From contig JAGOCU010000054.1 in NCBI GenBank assembly GCA_017998555.1, positions 1,888 through 9,937 on the forward strand: a stretch of DNA of 8,050 bases, given 5' to 3'. The first letter of the stretch is position 1; the number at the start of each line of letters is the position of its first letter. Below, one piece after another: positions 1-6,158 of this stretch. The notes beneath the pieces were generated by a model. The model saw only the letters and a list, made by a program, of their open reading frames with translations. It made no database searches and was not told the DNA's origin. Made by a program: the position numbers and the translations under genes. This stretch comes from Thermoflexales bacterium. GTDB lineage: Bacteria; Chloroflexota; Anaerolineae; J036; Brachytrichaceae.

Positions 1-335
1 GCCACTTCGGCGACGACCCGGATGGTGTCACCCAGGAAGATCGCCCCGGTGAACTCCCATTCGATGGCCCGAAACACCTCAACGGTGCCGACCAGGAAGC
101 CCATCTGAAAGGCCAGGCCCGAGGCGATGCTCAGCCCGAGCAGGCCATGCGCGATGCGTTTGCCAAAACGCTCGCCCTTCGAGAACGCCTCGCTCGTGTG
201 AATCTCGTTGAAGTCGCCGGACAGGCCGGCGAACATGACCACATCGGTCTCCGTAATCGTGCGCGATTGCGAGGTGACCTTCTCGCCCACGATGAATTCC
301 TCAAAATACAGCCCGCGGCTTTCCTTTAGCGCCAT
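1..335 (-). CDS. MaoC / (R)-specific enoyl-CoA hydratase family protein, 3' end outside window
   Basis: The 111 visible residues match the hot-dog-fold MaoC/hydratase-2 family, which adds water to trans-2-enoyl-CoA (or removes it) in fatty-acid or polyhydroxyalkanoate metabolism in the cytoplasm. The hydratase-2 core is visible: SGDFNEIHTSEAF at residues 39-51 carries the Asp41/His46 pair with the same spacing as the catalytic Asp/His dyad of PhaJ, followed by GKRIAHGLLGLSIASGL (58-74). The ATG at 335 is chosen because AGGAG lies 7 nt upstream on the minus strand and the protein starts at the usual family N-terminus. The single-domain enzymes are about 130-160 residues, so probably only the C-terminal quarter is missing. 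The gene lies downstream of dnaA in the same direction, but a large palindrome and its own likely promoter (TACAAT at 382-377) separate them. The family is clear; the substrate cannot be told. Confidence 0.9.
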   Translation of the reverse strand, partial: MALKESRGLYFEEFIVGEKVTSQSRTITETDVVMFAGLSGDFNEIHTSEAFSKGERFGKRIAHGLLGLSIASGLAFQMGFLVGTVEVFRAIEWEFTGAIFLGDTIRVVAEV

Positions 336-376
336 GTTTGATCTCCTGGAAGCCATCCGGAATATCCTCGGCGGGA

Positions 377-406
377 ATTGTAGCGGTATGGATCTGCCTG
401 AAGCAA
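377..406 (-). promoter_or_regulatory. Probable promoter of the MaoC-family gene
   Basis: Reading the minus strand, TACAAT (382-377) is one mismatch from the sigma-70 -10 consensus. An 18-bp spacer precedes it, and TTGCTT (406-401) matches the first half of the -35 consensus. Transcription would start near 370, giving a leader of about 35 nt with an AGGAG ribosome binding site. The -35 element lies inside the left arm of the palindrome at 398-451, so a hairpin or a bound protein there could affect this promoter. The prediction comes from reading the motifs only. Confidence 0.45.
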
Positions 407-451
407 TATCCCCCGCCCCGGCGTACGCCGGGGCGGGGGATATTGCTTCAG
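398..451. terminator. Perfect 54-nt palindrome after dnaA, probable terminator
   Basis: Positions 398-424 are the exact reverse complement of 425-451: 27-bp arms with no unpaired centre, GC-rich in the middle (around the GCGTACGC core) with an AT-rich block (CAATAT) near the base of each arm. It starts 9 nt beyond the dnaA stop codon, where a terminator is expected. It lacks the U-tract of a classical intrinsic terminator on the minus strand, so it may work as a U-less terminator, a 3'-end stabiliser, or a protein-binding palindrome. Confidence 0.6.
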
Positions 452-459
452 ACGTAGAT

Positions 460-1893
460 TCAGGCGGTCAGCACGTTCTGGGCCAGCGCCTCGCGGATGC
501 TCATCACGTCGCGGCGGAGGTTGTCCTCGGTCTCGAGGCGCTCCTTGATCCGCTCGACGCCGTGGATGACGGTGGTGTGATCGCGCCCGCCGAGCAGGCC
601 GCCAATTTCGGGCAGCGAGGCATCGGTTTCCTGGCGGATGAGATACATCGCGACCTGGCGCGGCTGGACCATCTCGCGGCTGCGCGAAGCTGACACGATT
701 TCGGGCACGGAGATGTTGTAGAACTTCGCGCAGGTCTCGATCACCTGGGAGGGCGTGATGTGCGAGCGGCGCCCGACCAGATCGGCCAGCGTGTCGCGGG
801 CAAGCTGCACCGAGAGCGGCCGGCCGGTGAGTTCAGCGGTCGCAAACAGGCGGTTGAGGGCGCCCTCGAGTTCGCGCACATTGCTCTGGACCTGCTTGGC
901 CACGAACTCGATGACCTCGGATGGCATGACCAGATTGCGTTGGGCGGATTTCTGCTGCAGGATGGCCACCCGGGTTTCATAGTCGGGGGGCGCGATGTCG
1001 GCCATCAACCCCCACTCAAAGCGGCTGCGCAGCCGGTCTTCGAGGGTGACCATGCTCTTGGGCGCGCGGTCGCTGGTGAGCACGATCTGCTTGTTGGCGC
1101 TGTGCAGGGTGTTGAAGGTGTGAAAGAACTCTTCCTGGGTGCTTTCCTTGCCGGCGATGAACTGGGCGTCATCCATCAACAGCATGTCGACATGCCGGTA
1201 CTTCTGGCGGAACGCTTCCGTCGCCTGGGCCCGGATGGCGGTGATGAGCTCGTTGACAAAGGCCTCGGACGTGACGTAGACGCAGGTCATGCCGTGCTTG
1301 CGCGCCGCGTGCCCGATCGCGTGCAGGAGATGGGTCTTGCCCAGGCCCGATCCGCCATATAGAAACAGCGGGTTGTAGCGGTCCGGCGGAAACTCGGCCA
1401 CCGACATGGCGGCCGCATGGGCCATCCGGTTGCCCGAGCCCACCACGAACGACTCAAAGGTGTAGCGCGAAATCAGGCCATCGGTCATGGGCTGCATCGA
1501 GCCCTGGGCCGGACGCAGGCGAACCGGCGCCTCGGGCGCAAGACTCGCGGCAGGCTCGGCCGTCACGCCGTCGCGCTCACGGGCGGTTTTGTCCAGCGCG
1601 CTCTCGATATGCCGATTTACGGAGGTCGCGCTCGAAATGGCGCCGCTCTGAGTCAACAACACGACCGACACTTCGACGGTCCGACCCATGCGGTCAGTCA
1701 ACGCCTTTTGCAGCGTCGACGCCATGCGATGTTCCATCCAATCCTTCACGTAGCCGTTGGTCACGCCAATGATGAATTGGCCGTCCTCGTACGAAACAAA
1801 ACGGGCCGAGCGCAACCAGGTGAGGTAGTTGCCCTTGCCCGAGCTAATCTCGATTTCGCCAACGGTGGCCTGCCATGCGTCTTCGGGTTTCAT
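460..1893 (-). CDS. dnaA: Chromosomal replication initiator protein DnaA
   Basis: A 477-residue DnaA, close to the family's usual 440-480, which binds DnaA boxes and opens oriC in an ATP-dependent way. Domain I is at about 1-85 (begins MKPEDAWQATVGEIE; conserved Trp near 26), a variable linker at 86-140, and the AAA+ core at about 141-355. The core has Walker A GGSGLGKTH (180-188), Walker B LLMDDAQF (238-245), sensor 1 VLTSDR (271-276), the arginine-finger segment RLRSRFEWGL (287-296) and sensor 2 NVRELEGALNRL (338-349). Domain IV has the signature GGRDHTTVIHGVERI (435-449). Walker B has Ala where Ile or Val is usual. The frame stays open 90 codons further upstream, but that stretch does not resemble DnaA and covers the leader hairpin. 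The ATG at 1893 starts exactly at domain I and has AGGAG 10 nt upstream. dnaN and recF do not follow; a MaoC gene does. Confidence 0.98.
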   Translation of the reverse strand: MKPEDAWQATVGEIEISSGKGNYLTWLRSARFVSYEDGQFIIGVTNGYVKDWMEHRMASTLQKALTDRMGRTVEVSVVLLTQSGAISSATSVNRHIESALDKTARERDGVTAEPAASLAPEAPVRLRPAQGSMQPMTDGLISRYTFESFVVGSGNRMAHAAAMSVAEFPPDRYNPLFLYGGSGLGKTHLLHAIGHAARKHGMTCVYVTSEAFVNELITAIRAQATEAFRQKYRHVDMLLMDDAQFIAGKESTQEEFFHTFNTLHSANKQIVLTSDRAPKSMVTLEDRLRSRFEWGLMADIAPPDYETRVAILQQKSAQRNLVMPSEVIEFVAKQVQSNVRELEGALNRLFATAELTGRPLSVQLARDTLADLVGRRSHITPSQVIETCAKFYNISVPEIVSASRSREMVQPRQVAMYLIRQETDASLPEIGGLLGGRDHTTVIHGVERIKERLETEDNLRRDVMSIREALAQNVLTA

Positions 1894-1963
1894 GACACCG
1901 TCACTCCTGCTTCCTTGTCCCCGATCGCGGACTGCGTCGATTTGGAACTCCCAACAAATCACT

Positions 1964-2014
1964 TTTCCGGAGGCCATATCCGCCAGCTGCGCTGGCGGAT
2001 ATGGCCTCCGGAAA
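1964..2014. repeat. Long inverted repeat in the dnaA 5' leader
   Basis: Positions 1964-1987 pair exactly with 1991-2014: 24-bp arms around a 3-nt centre. It lies 70 nt upstream of the dnaA start and downstream of the best dnaA promoter candidate, so it should fold in the dnaA mRNA leader. No strong U-tract follows it on either strand (the minus strand continues AAGTGATTTG). It could act as an attenuator, an mRNA-stability element or a DNA-level regulatory site. Each arm contains GGAGG, which would be sequestered in the stem. Confidence 0.75.
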
Positions 2015-2065
2015 TGATTCCCTGTTAGTGGTTCATGGTCTTCATTGCGATGCGTCGGGAGGCGA

Positions 2066-2094
2066 ATCTTACACGCATGCGCGCTGGTCGACAA
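2066..2094 (-). promoter_or_regulatory. Candidate dnaA promoter
   Basis: On the minus strand TTGTCG (2094-2089, four of six matches to TTGACA) is followed after 17 bp by TAAGAT (2071-2066, four of six matches to TATAAT). The predicted transcription start is near 2059, giving a leader of about 165 nt that contains the hairpin at 1964-2014 and a six-codon reading frame (2045-2025, MKTMNH). The DnaA boxes at 2167-2241 lie upstream of this promoter, which would suit autoregulation by DnaA. Confidence 0.4.
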
Positions 2095-2166
2095 GCGCGA
2101 GAACCGATTTGGACCCGCATCGGCGAGATATTTAAGGTTGGGTGGCGCACGCATTAAGCCCACAGA

Positions 2167-2241
2167 TTATCAACACGAATCGCTGGGATTCCACCCCTGT
2201 TTTCCACATGCCGGATGCGGCGCGCCCACACGTTGTCCACA
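2167..2241 (+). other. Candidate oriC: three DnaA boxes at exact 33-bp spacing
   Basis: Three same-strand matches to the DnaA box occur in the dnaA/DUF177 divergent gap. TTATCAACA (2167-2175) has one mismatch to TTATCCACA. TTTTCCACA (2200-2208) fits TTWTNCACA exactly. TTGTCCACA (2233-2241) is the form common in GC-rich bacteria. Their first bases are 33 bp apart each time, about three helical turns. A modest AT-rich stretch around GATATTTAA (2127-2135) lies on the dnaA side and could be the unwinding element. Position next to dnaA agrees with an origin. The cluster could instead be only a dnaA autoregulatory site, since no long AT-rich region or larger box array is seen. Confidence 0.6.
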
Positions 2242-2285
2242 GGCTCGTCAACAAGAACACCTGTTCGGCCGGTCCATGATGCGGA

Positions 2286-2300
2286 TGGTAAAATGTCGCA
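2286..2300 (+). promoter_or_regulatory. Extended -10 promoter at the DUF177 start codon, predicting a leaderless mRNA
   Basis: TGGTAAAAT (2286-2294) matches the extended -10 form TGnTATAAT with one mismatch, and the ATG at 2300 begins 5 nt after the hexamer. Transcription would start at or within a base of the start codon. No ribosome binding site precedes the ATG, and no good -35 is seen at 16-18 bp, which extended -10 promoters tolerate. Confidence 0.5.
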
Positions 2301-2803
2301 TGCGTTTCCGCGTGTCCAAGCTGCTTCACGCCGTGGTCGGCGCGAGCCTAACGGAATCGTTTAACGCTGATTCGGTCTGGCTCGATGACGAAACGCGCCT
2401 CGACAACGCCGCGGCTGCGCTCACCTTTACCCGGATGAAAGACAGCATCATGGTTGAAGGACGGATCGAGGGCGCGGTCAAGGTCCAGTGTGTGCGCTCG
2501 CTCGAGCTGTTCGACTTCCCCATCTCGACCGAGCTTGAGGATGTGTTCTTTGCGTTGCCCCATCATCGCCTCACTGAGAATCCCCTCGAGGATGATGAGC
2601 TGCACCATGTCACCGACGACGGCTTCATCGACCTCACCGAGCCGGCGCGCGAGCATGTGCTGATGGCGATCCCCATCGATCCGATCAGCCCGGCCTTTCG
2701 AGACGACCAGAAAGCCCAGGCGAACATGGAGAAGCTGCTCGGCGAGGATTCCGCCGACTGGCTGAGAATCAACTGGTCCGACAAGAATCGGGGCCCGGAT
2801 TGA
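2300..2803 (+). CDS. DUF177 (YceD) family protein, cysteine-poor variant
   Basis: A 167-residue protein with the DUF177/YceD layout: an N-terminal MRFRVSKLL segment followed by G14, a central MVEGRIEGAVKVQCVRSLE strand region (51-69), and an acidic segment with DDGFIDLTEPAREHVLMAIP (106-125). The bacterial family is linked to 23S rRNA/large-subunit function in E. coli and plant plastids and is often encoded beside rpmF (ribosomal protein L32). Cys64 is the only cysteine. The usual CxRC pair reads CVRS, and the C-terminal cysteine cluster common in other phyla is replaced by IPIDPISPAFRDD (124-136). ATG codons in the same frame at 2276, 2279 and 2285 are alternative starts; 2300 is preferred because it gives the family N-terminus and fits the promoter just upstream. 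rpoD follows after 28 nt and is probably co-transcribed. No rpmF is present between them. Confidence 0.82.
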   Translation: MRFRVSKLLHAVVGASLTESFNADSVWLDDETRLDNAAAALTFTRMKDSIMVEGRIEGAVKVQCVRSLELFDFPISTELEDVFFALPHHRLTENPLEDDELHHVTDDGFIDLTEPAREHVLMAIPIDPISPAFRDDQKAQANMEKLLGEDSADWLRINWSDKNRGPD

Positions 2804-2831
2804 CGGCGCGCCCTTTCGTTTTCCATCCGCC

Positions 2832-3992
2832 ATGCTCCTAGACGACGAACAAACCGTTGCCGCCTTGATCATCAAGGCCGAGGTGCAGGGCGGGCTGGTG
2901 CTCGAGGATATCTATGAGCTCGTCCCGGACCTGGATGAGAACTTCGAGCAGATCGAGCGCATCATGGCCGCGCTCGAGGAAGCCGGGGTGCGCCTCACCG
3001 ACACGGCCGATGACGACGACGACCAGGACCTCAGCCTGTTCGAAGAGGAAGAAGACGAGGATGAGGACGCCGAGGAAGGCCAGGCCACTGACGACAGCAT
3101 CGCCCTGTACCTGCGCGAGATGGCCCGCGTGCCGCTTCTCACCACGGCCGAGGAAGTCAGCCTGGCGAAGCGGATGGAGCGCGGCGAGCGCGCCGTCGCC
3201 CGCCTGAAGATAACCAGCGCGACGCGCACCGCCGATTCGGAAGCGCGCCTGCGCGCCTCAATTGAGGACGGGCGCCTGGCCCGCGAGCACATCATCAAGG
3301 CGAACACCCGCCTGGTGGTCAGCATCGCCAAGAAATACATGGGCCGCGGGGTGCACTTTCTCGATCTGATCCAGGAAGGCAACCTCGGGCTGATGAAAGC
3401 CGTCGAGAAGTTCAACTACAAACTCGGCTTCCGCTTCAGCACCTACGCCACCTGGTGGATCCGCCAGACCATCACCCGGGCCATCGCCGACCAGGCCCGC
3501 ACAATCCGGGTGCCGGTTCATATGAACGACCGGATCCGCCAGCTTTACAAGGTCACCCACGAACTCGAGCAGTCGCTCGGGCGCAAACCCATGCCGGCCG
3601 AAATCGCGTCCGAGATGGGCCTCGATCCCGGCAAGATCGAATGGATGCAGACGGTGTCATGGCGGCCGCTTTCGCTCGAACAGCCCGTGGGCGAAGAAGA
3701 GGACAGCGAATTCGGCTCGCTGATCGAAGACGAGACCGAGCCCTCGCCGTCGCAGACCGTCATCGAAACATTCCTGCGCGACAAGGTCGAACAGGTCTTG
3801 TCAACCCTCACCCCGCGTGAGCAGCGCATCATCCGGCTGCGCTTTGGGCTCGTCAATGGGAAGAGCTACACCCTCGAAGAAGTGGGCCAGAAGTTCGGCC
3901 TCACTCGCGAGCGCATCCGCCAGATCGAGAATCGCGCCCTGCGCCGGCTGCGCCACCCGCTGCGCAGCCGCGAACTGCGGGACTATCTTTAG
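2832..3992 (+). CDS. rpoD: RNA polymerase primary-type sigma factor (sigma-70, RpoD/SigA)
   Basis: A 386-residue sigma-70 factor that directs RNA polymerase to -10/-35 promoters. Residues 1-55 resemble a region 1.1 domain. A very acidic linker follows (57-83, almost all Asp and Glu). Region 1.2 is DDSIALYLREMARVPLLT (87-104). Region 2 spans about 155-230, with KKYMGRGVHFLDLIQEGN (167-184) and the -10-recognition helix YATWWIRQTITRAIADQA (205-222). Region 3 spans about 231-310. Region 4 includes TPREQRIIRLRFGL (327-340) and the -35 helix-turn-helix LTRERIRQIENRALRRLR (357-374). The large insert of proteobacterial RpoD is absent, giving the compact form seen in Gram-positives, Chloroflexota and Cyanobacteria. 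A group 2 paralogue cannot be excluded, but region 1.1 favours the primary factor. The ATG lacks a Shine-Dalgarno sequence, so translation may depend on the upstream gene. A bidirectional hairpin follows the TAG stop. Confidence 0.93.
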   Translation: MLLDDEQTVAALIIKAEVQGGLVLEDIYELVPDLDENFEQIERIMAALEEAGVRLTDTADDDDDQDLSLFEEEEDEDEDAEEGQATDDSIALYLREMARVPLLTTAEEVSLAKRMERGERAVARLKITSATRTADSEARLRASIEDGRLAREHIIKANTRLVVSIAKKYMGRGVHFLDLIQEGNLGLMKAVEKFNYKLGFRFSTYATWWIRQTITRAIADQARTIRVPVHMNDRIRQLYKVTHELEQSLGRKPMPAEIASEMGLDPGKIEWMQTVSWRPLSLEQPVGEEEDSEFGSLIEDETEPSPSQTVIETFLRDKVEQVLSTLTPREQRIIRLRFGLVNGKSYTLEEVGQKFGLTRERIRQIENRALRRLRHPLRSRELRDYL

Positions 3993-4064
3993 TTCCAGAA
4001 AAGCAGTCGAGCCCGCATGGTCGCCTTCGGCGACCATGCGGGCTCGACATGTCTTTCGTGAACT
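3991..4064. terminator. Bidirectional terminator between convergent rpoD and ROK kinase
   Basis: Positions 4006-4025 pair perfectly with 4029-4048 (20-bp arms, TTC loop). Outside this stem AGTTC (3991-3995) pairs with GAACT (4060-4064), so the wider symmetry reaches the TAG stop codons of both convergent genes. On the minus strand the stem is followed by TGCTTTTCT, a short U-tract; on the plus strand by ATGTCTTTC. Such a hairpin between tail-to-tail genes is a standard two-way terminator. Confidence 0.85.
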
Positions 4065-5028
4065 AGAGGGATTCAAACGCCAGGGCCGCCGCGCCGGCCA
4101 GGCCCGCGTCGTCGCCGAGGGCGACCCGCACGATCGGGATATCGCGGTATGGCGCCAGCGCAAACTGCTTCACGGTCGCCCGCAACGGCTCAAAAAGCAG
4201 CTCGCCCATCAGCGTAACGCTACCACCCAACACAACGATCTCCGGATCGAACGCGTGAATGGCATTGATGACGCCGTAGCCCAGGATGCGCCCGGTTCGG
4301 CGCGCGATCTCGAGGGCGAGCGCATCGCCGGCCTGAGCGGCTTCGCTCACATGCCGGGCCGTCACCTGGCCCACGATTCCGCCGGCCAGATCAAGCATCC
4401 GCGACGCGCGCCCGGTGAGCAGGCGCTGCTGCGCATATCGGGCGATGGCCGGTCCTGAGCACATGTCCTCCAGGTTGCCCGGCACGCCCGCGCGCTCGGC
4501 CGGCGCGTTCATGTCCAGGATGAAATAGCCGAACTCGGTCGCAAACCCGCGCGCGCCGCGAATCAGCCGGTCATCGCAAATCGCCCCGCCGCCAACCCCC
4601 GTGCTGACGGTGAAATAGACCAGATTGCGGGCGCGCCCGCCGTCCGCGCCGGCGTGGCTGCCCGCGCCGTAGCGCTGCTCGCCCAGACCGGCCAGGTTCG
4701 CGTCATTGTCGATTACGCACGGCAAACCCAGGGCCGCCACCAATCGGTCGCGCAGCGGCACATTGATCCAGCCCGGCATATTCGGGGCCATCAAGATCAC
4801 GCCTTTGAAAGGGTCCAGCGGGCCGGGGGCGGCCACCCCAATCGCGCGCGGGGCGGAATCGCGCAGCAACCCGCGGGCGCTTTCGATCAGCCGGGCGATG
4901 GTGGCGTCCGGCCCCTCCTCGATCCGGGTCGGCTGGCGATCCTTCCTCAGCACGGTCCCGGCCCGATCCATCAGGGCGACCCGGAAGTTGGTGCCGCCCA
5001 GGTCAATGGCGAGTACGCTGTCTGTCAT
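4063..5028 (-). CDS. ROK-family sugar kinase lacking the zinc motif (glucokinase-like)
   Basis: A 321-residue ROK protein, the usual length for the family, which transfers phosphate from ATP to a hexose or amino-hexose. The N-terminal phosphate loop is AIDLGGTNFR (7-16), the catalytic base is Asp109 in VIDNDAN (105-111), a second phosphate loop is VSTGVGGG (141-148), and the C-terminal adenosine motif includes VVLGGSV (265-271). There is no N-terminal helix-turn-helix, so it is an enzyme rather than a ROK repressor. The ExGH segment that normally gives the zinc histidine reads EFGY (165-168), and the following CxCGxxGC cluster is absent, replaced by AERAGVPGNLEDMCSG (177-192). Its ATG overlaps the upstream nucleotidyltransferase stop by 4 nt (ATGA), so the two are translationally coupled. 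Glucose is the commonest substrate in this family but cannot be assigned here. Confidence 0.9.
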   Translation of the reverse strand: MTDSVLAIDLGGTNFRVALMDRAGTVLRKDRQPTRIEEGPDATIARLIESARGLLRDSAPRAIGVAAPGPLDPFKGVILMAPNMPGWINVPLRDRLVAALGLPCVIDNDANLAGLGEQRYGAGSHAGADGGRARNLVYFTVSTGVGGGAICDDRLIRGARGFATEFGYFILDMNAPAERAGVPGNLEDMCSGPAIARYAQQRLLTGRASRMLDLAGGIVGQVTARHVSEAAQAGDALALEIARRTGRILGYGVINAIHAFDPEIVVLGGSVTLMGELLFEPLRATVKQFALAPYRDIPIVRVALGDDAGLAGAAALAFESL

Positions 5029-6134
5029 GTGGGGTTCTCTTGGGCGGCCGCCCGCATCGCGGCGGCGGCCGTATACGGATCGTGGCCGATGACGCTCGCG
5101 CCAAACAAGTCCAACGATCCAATATCAGATGAAGCCGCGTCGGCGCGGCCGCGATCGACGATCCGGGCGATAAAGGGGAAACCGCGCCAATCCGGATCGT
5201 CGGGGCGTTCGGGGCCGCCCTCGGCGTTGATGGGCGGCATCACGACGCTGGCGGTGAAGGCGCGCGTCCCGGCCTGATCGATCAGGGCGCGCAAGGCCCG
5301 GGCGAAGGCGCTGGCCAGGGCATCGTCAAAAGCCGCGCCCAGCAGCCAGGTGTCGTAGCCGCGCAGCGCGCCCAGGTTGATCAGACCGGGCACGCCGCCC
5401 AGCGCGAACCCAAGGCCCACGTCGGCGTGCGCGGCAAGCAGATCTGCGAAATAGTCCGATCCGTAACGCGCGCGATATCCCAGCGCCGCAAGCCGCAGGC
5501 GCTCGATGAAGGCGTAGGTTCGGCCGCGGGCCAGCGCAAGCTGGGCGTGCGCGTGCGGGATGGAGGCGCCGCCCATCGGCCCGCCATTCCACATCCACAC
5601 AAAATGGCGCGCCTCGGGCGCGGCCTGCCGCCCCCGTCTCGCCCACTCGCGCGACGCCGCGAAGTAATCGCGCATATGCGCCGCGTCAATGGCCAGCGGG
5701 TCAAACGTATCGAAGATCAGGACCGCATTCATCCCCTCCCATCGCGCGATGTTGCTGGTGGTCACGCAGTGCTTGCCATGCACCCGCCCAAAGATGTCGG
5801 CGGCGGTGCTCTCGAGCGGGGCGGCAAAAATGTCGGCCCGCGGCCGTTTGTCGGAAGATTGCGGTCCGCCGTCCGCCGTCCGCACCGGCATGGGCCGGCG
5901 CATCCGGATCGGGTTGTACTGCGCCCCCTCCCAGGTGACCGTGTTGGTCACCCGGATGACAGCTTGGCGCTCGACCGCCTCGACGGACCCGAATGTCTCA
6001 ATCGCCCAGGGCCGCATCGTTTCAGGCACAACGCATTGACCCTCGCTGCGGGTCACCTCAAACAGGCGCTCAAAGCGAGCCCGCGCCGCGGGCGCCAGCA
6101 CGGCGATGCGATCAGGCAGGTCGGTGATAGACAT
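5025..6134 (-). CDS. HIT-superfamily nucleotidyltransferase-like protein (GalT / Ap4A phosphorylase-like)
   Basis: A 369-residue protein with a C-terminal-half HIT-type active-site motif GASIPHAHAQLAL (189-201; His194, His196 and Gln198 match HxHxQ of the GalT/Ap4A-phosphorylase branch). In that branch the middle histidine carries the nucleotidyl group during transfer. Other conserved-looking blocks are AQYNPIRMRRP (71-81), DIFGRVHGKHCVTTSNIARW (113-132) and EGMNAVLIFDTFDPLAI (133-149). The zinc cysteines of classical GalT are not seen. The open frame extends to 6281, but the upstream part runs through an inverted repeat and low-complexity sequence, and MSITDLP at 6134 is the better start. 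That start has no ribosome binding site, but TACAAC lies 5 nt before it. It overlaps the ROK kinase gene, which suggests a shared sugar-phosphate or nucleotide-sugar pathway. GalT-like uridylyltransferase, Ap4A phosphorylase and other nucleotide transferases remain possible. Confidence 0.75.
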   Translation of the reverse strand: MSITDLPDRIAVLAPAARARFERLFEVTRSEGQCVVPETMRPWAIETFGSVEAVERQAVIRVTNTVTWEGAQYNPIRMRRPMPVRTADGGPQSSDKRPRADIFAAPLESTAADIFGRVHGKHCVTTSNIARWEGMNAVLIFDTFDPLAIDAAHMRDYFAASREWARRGRQAAPEARHFVWMWNGGPMGGASIPHAHAQLALARGRTYAFIERLRLAALGYRARYGSDYFADLLAAHADVGLGFALGGVPGLINLGALRGYDTWLLGAAFDDALASAFARALRALIDQAGTRAFTASVVMPPINAEGGPERPDDPDWRGFPFIARIVDRGRADAASSDIGSLDLFGASVIGHDPYTAAAAMRAAAQENPT

Positions 6135-6145
6135 GAAAAGTTGTA
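6134..6145 (-). promoter_or_regulatory. -10-like element at the nucleotidyltransferase start codon
   Basis: On the minus strand TACAAC (6145-6140) is two mismatches from TATAAT and sits 5 nt before the ATG at 6134, again placing the predicted transcription start at the initiation codon. No Shine-Dalgarno sequence and no good -35 are seen. It is weaker than the other cases and is supported mainly by the repeated arrangement. Confidence 0.35.
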
Positions 6146-6158
6146 CGCCAATCGGTAA

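Noticed and set aside
398..2014. The palindromes as a mobile repeat family (MITE or REP)
   Set aside because: Apart from a short ATATCC-like block the sequences differ, and no target-site duplication is seen; structural elements such as terminators fit better.
760..2028. Plus-strand frames of about 200 codons opposite dnaA
   Set aside because: They are shadows of the dnaA coding strand with no family resemblance.
1894..2163. N-terminal extension of DnaA by 90 codons to an upstream start
   Set aside because: The extra residues do not resemble DnaA domain I, they cover the leader hairpin and probable promoter, and the ATG at 1893 has a ribosome binding site and begins at the family N-terminus.
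2245..2253. Fourth DnaA box (TCGTCAACA)
   Set aside because: It has three mismatches to the consensus and breaks the 33-bp spacing.
2800..2805. TTGACG as a -35 element for a separate rpoD promoter
   Set aside because: No -10-like hexamer lies 16-18 bp downstream (2823-2828 is CCATCC), and the match overlaps the DUF177 stop codon, so it is likely chance.
2348..2875. Minus-strand frame opposite the DUF177 gene
   Set aside because: It is antisense to a recognised family member and crosses into rpoD, with no support of its own.
4654..5277. Long plus-strand reading frame opposite the ROK kinase and nucleotidyltransferase
   Set aside because: It is antisense to two well-supported genes, has no recognisable domain, and is the kind of open frame that high GC content produces by chance.
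5427..6158. 243-codon plus-strand frame opposite the nucleotidyltransferase
   Set aside because: The translation is rich in Arg, His and Pro with no motif, as expected for the reverse strand of a GC-rich gene.
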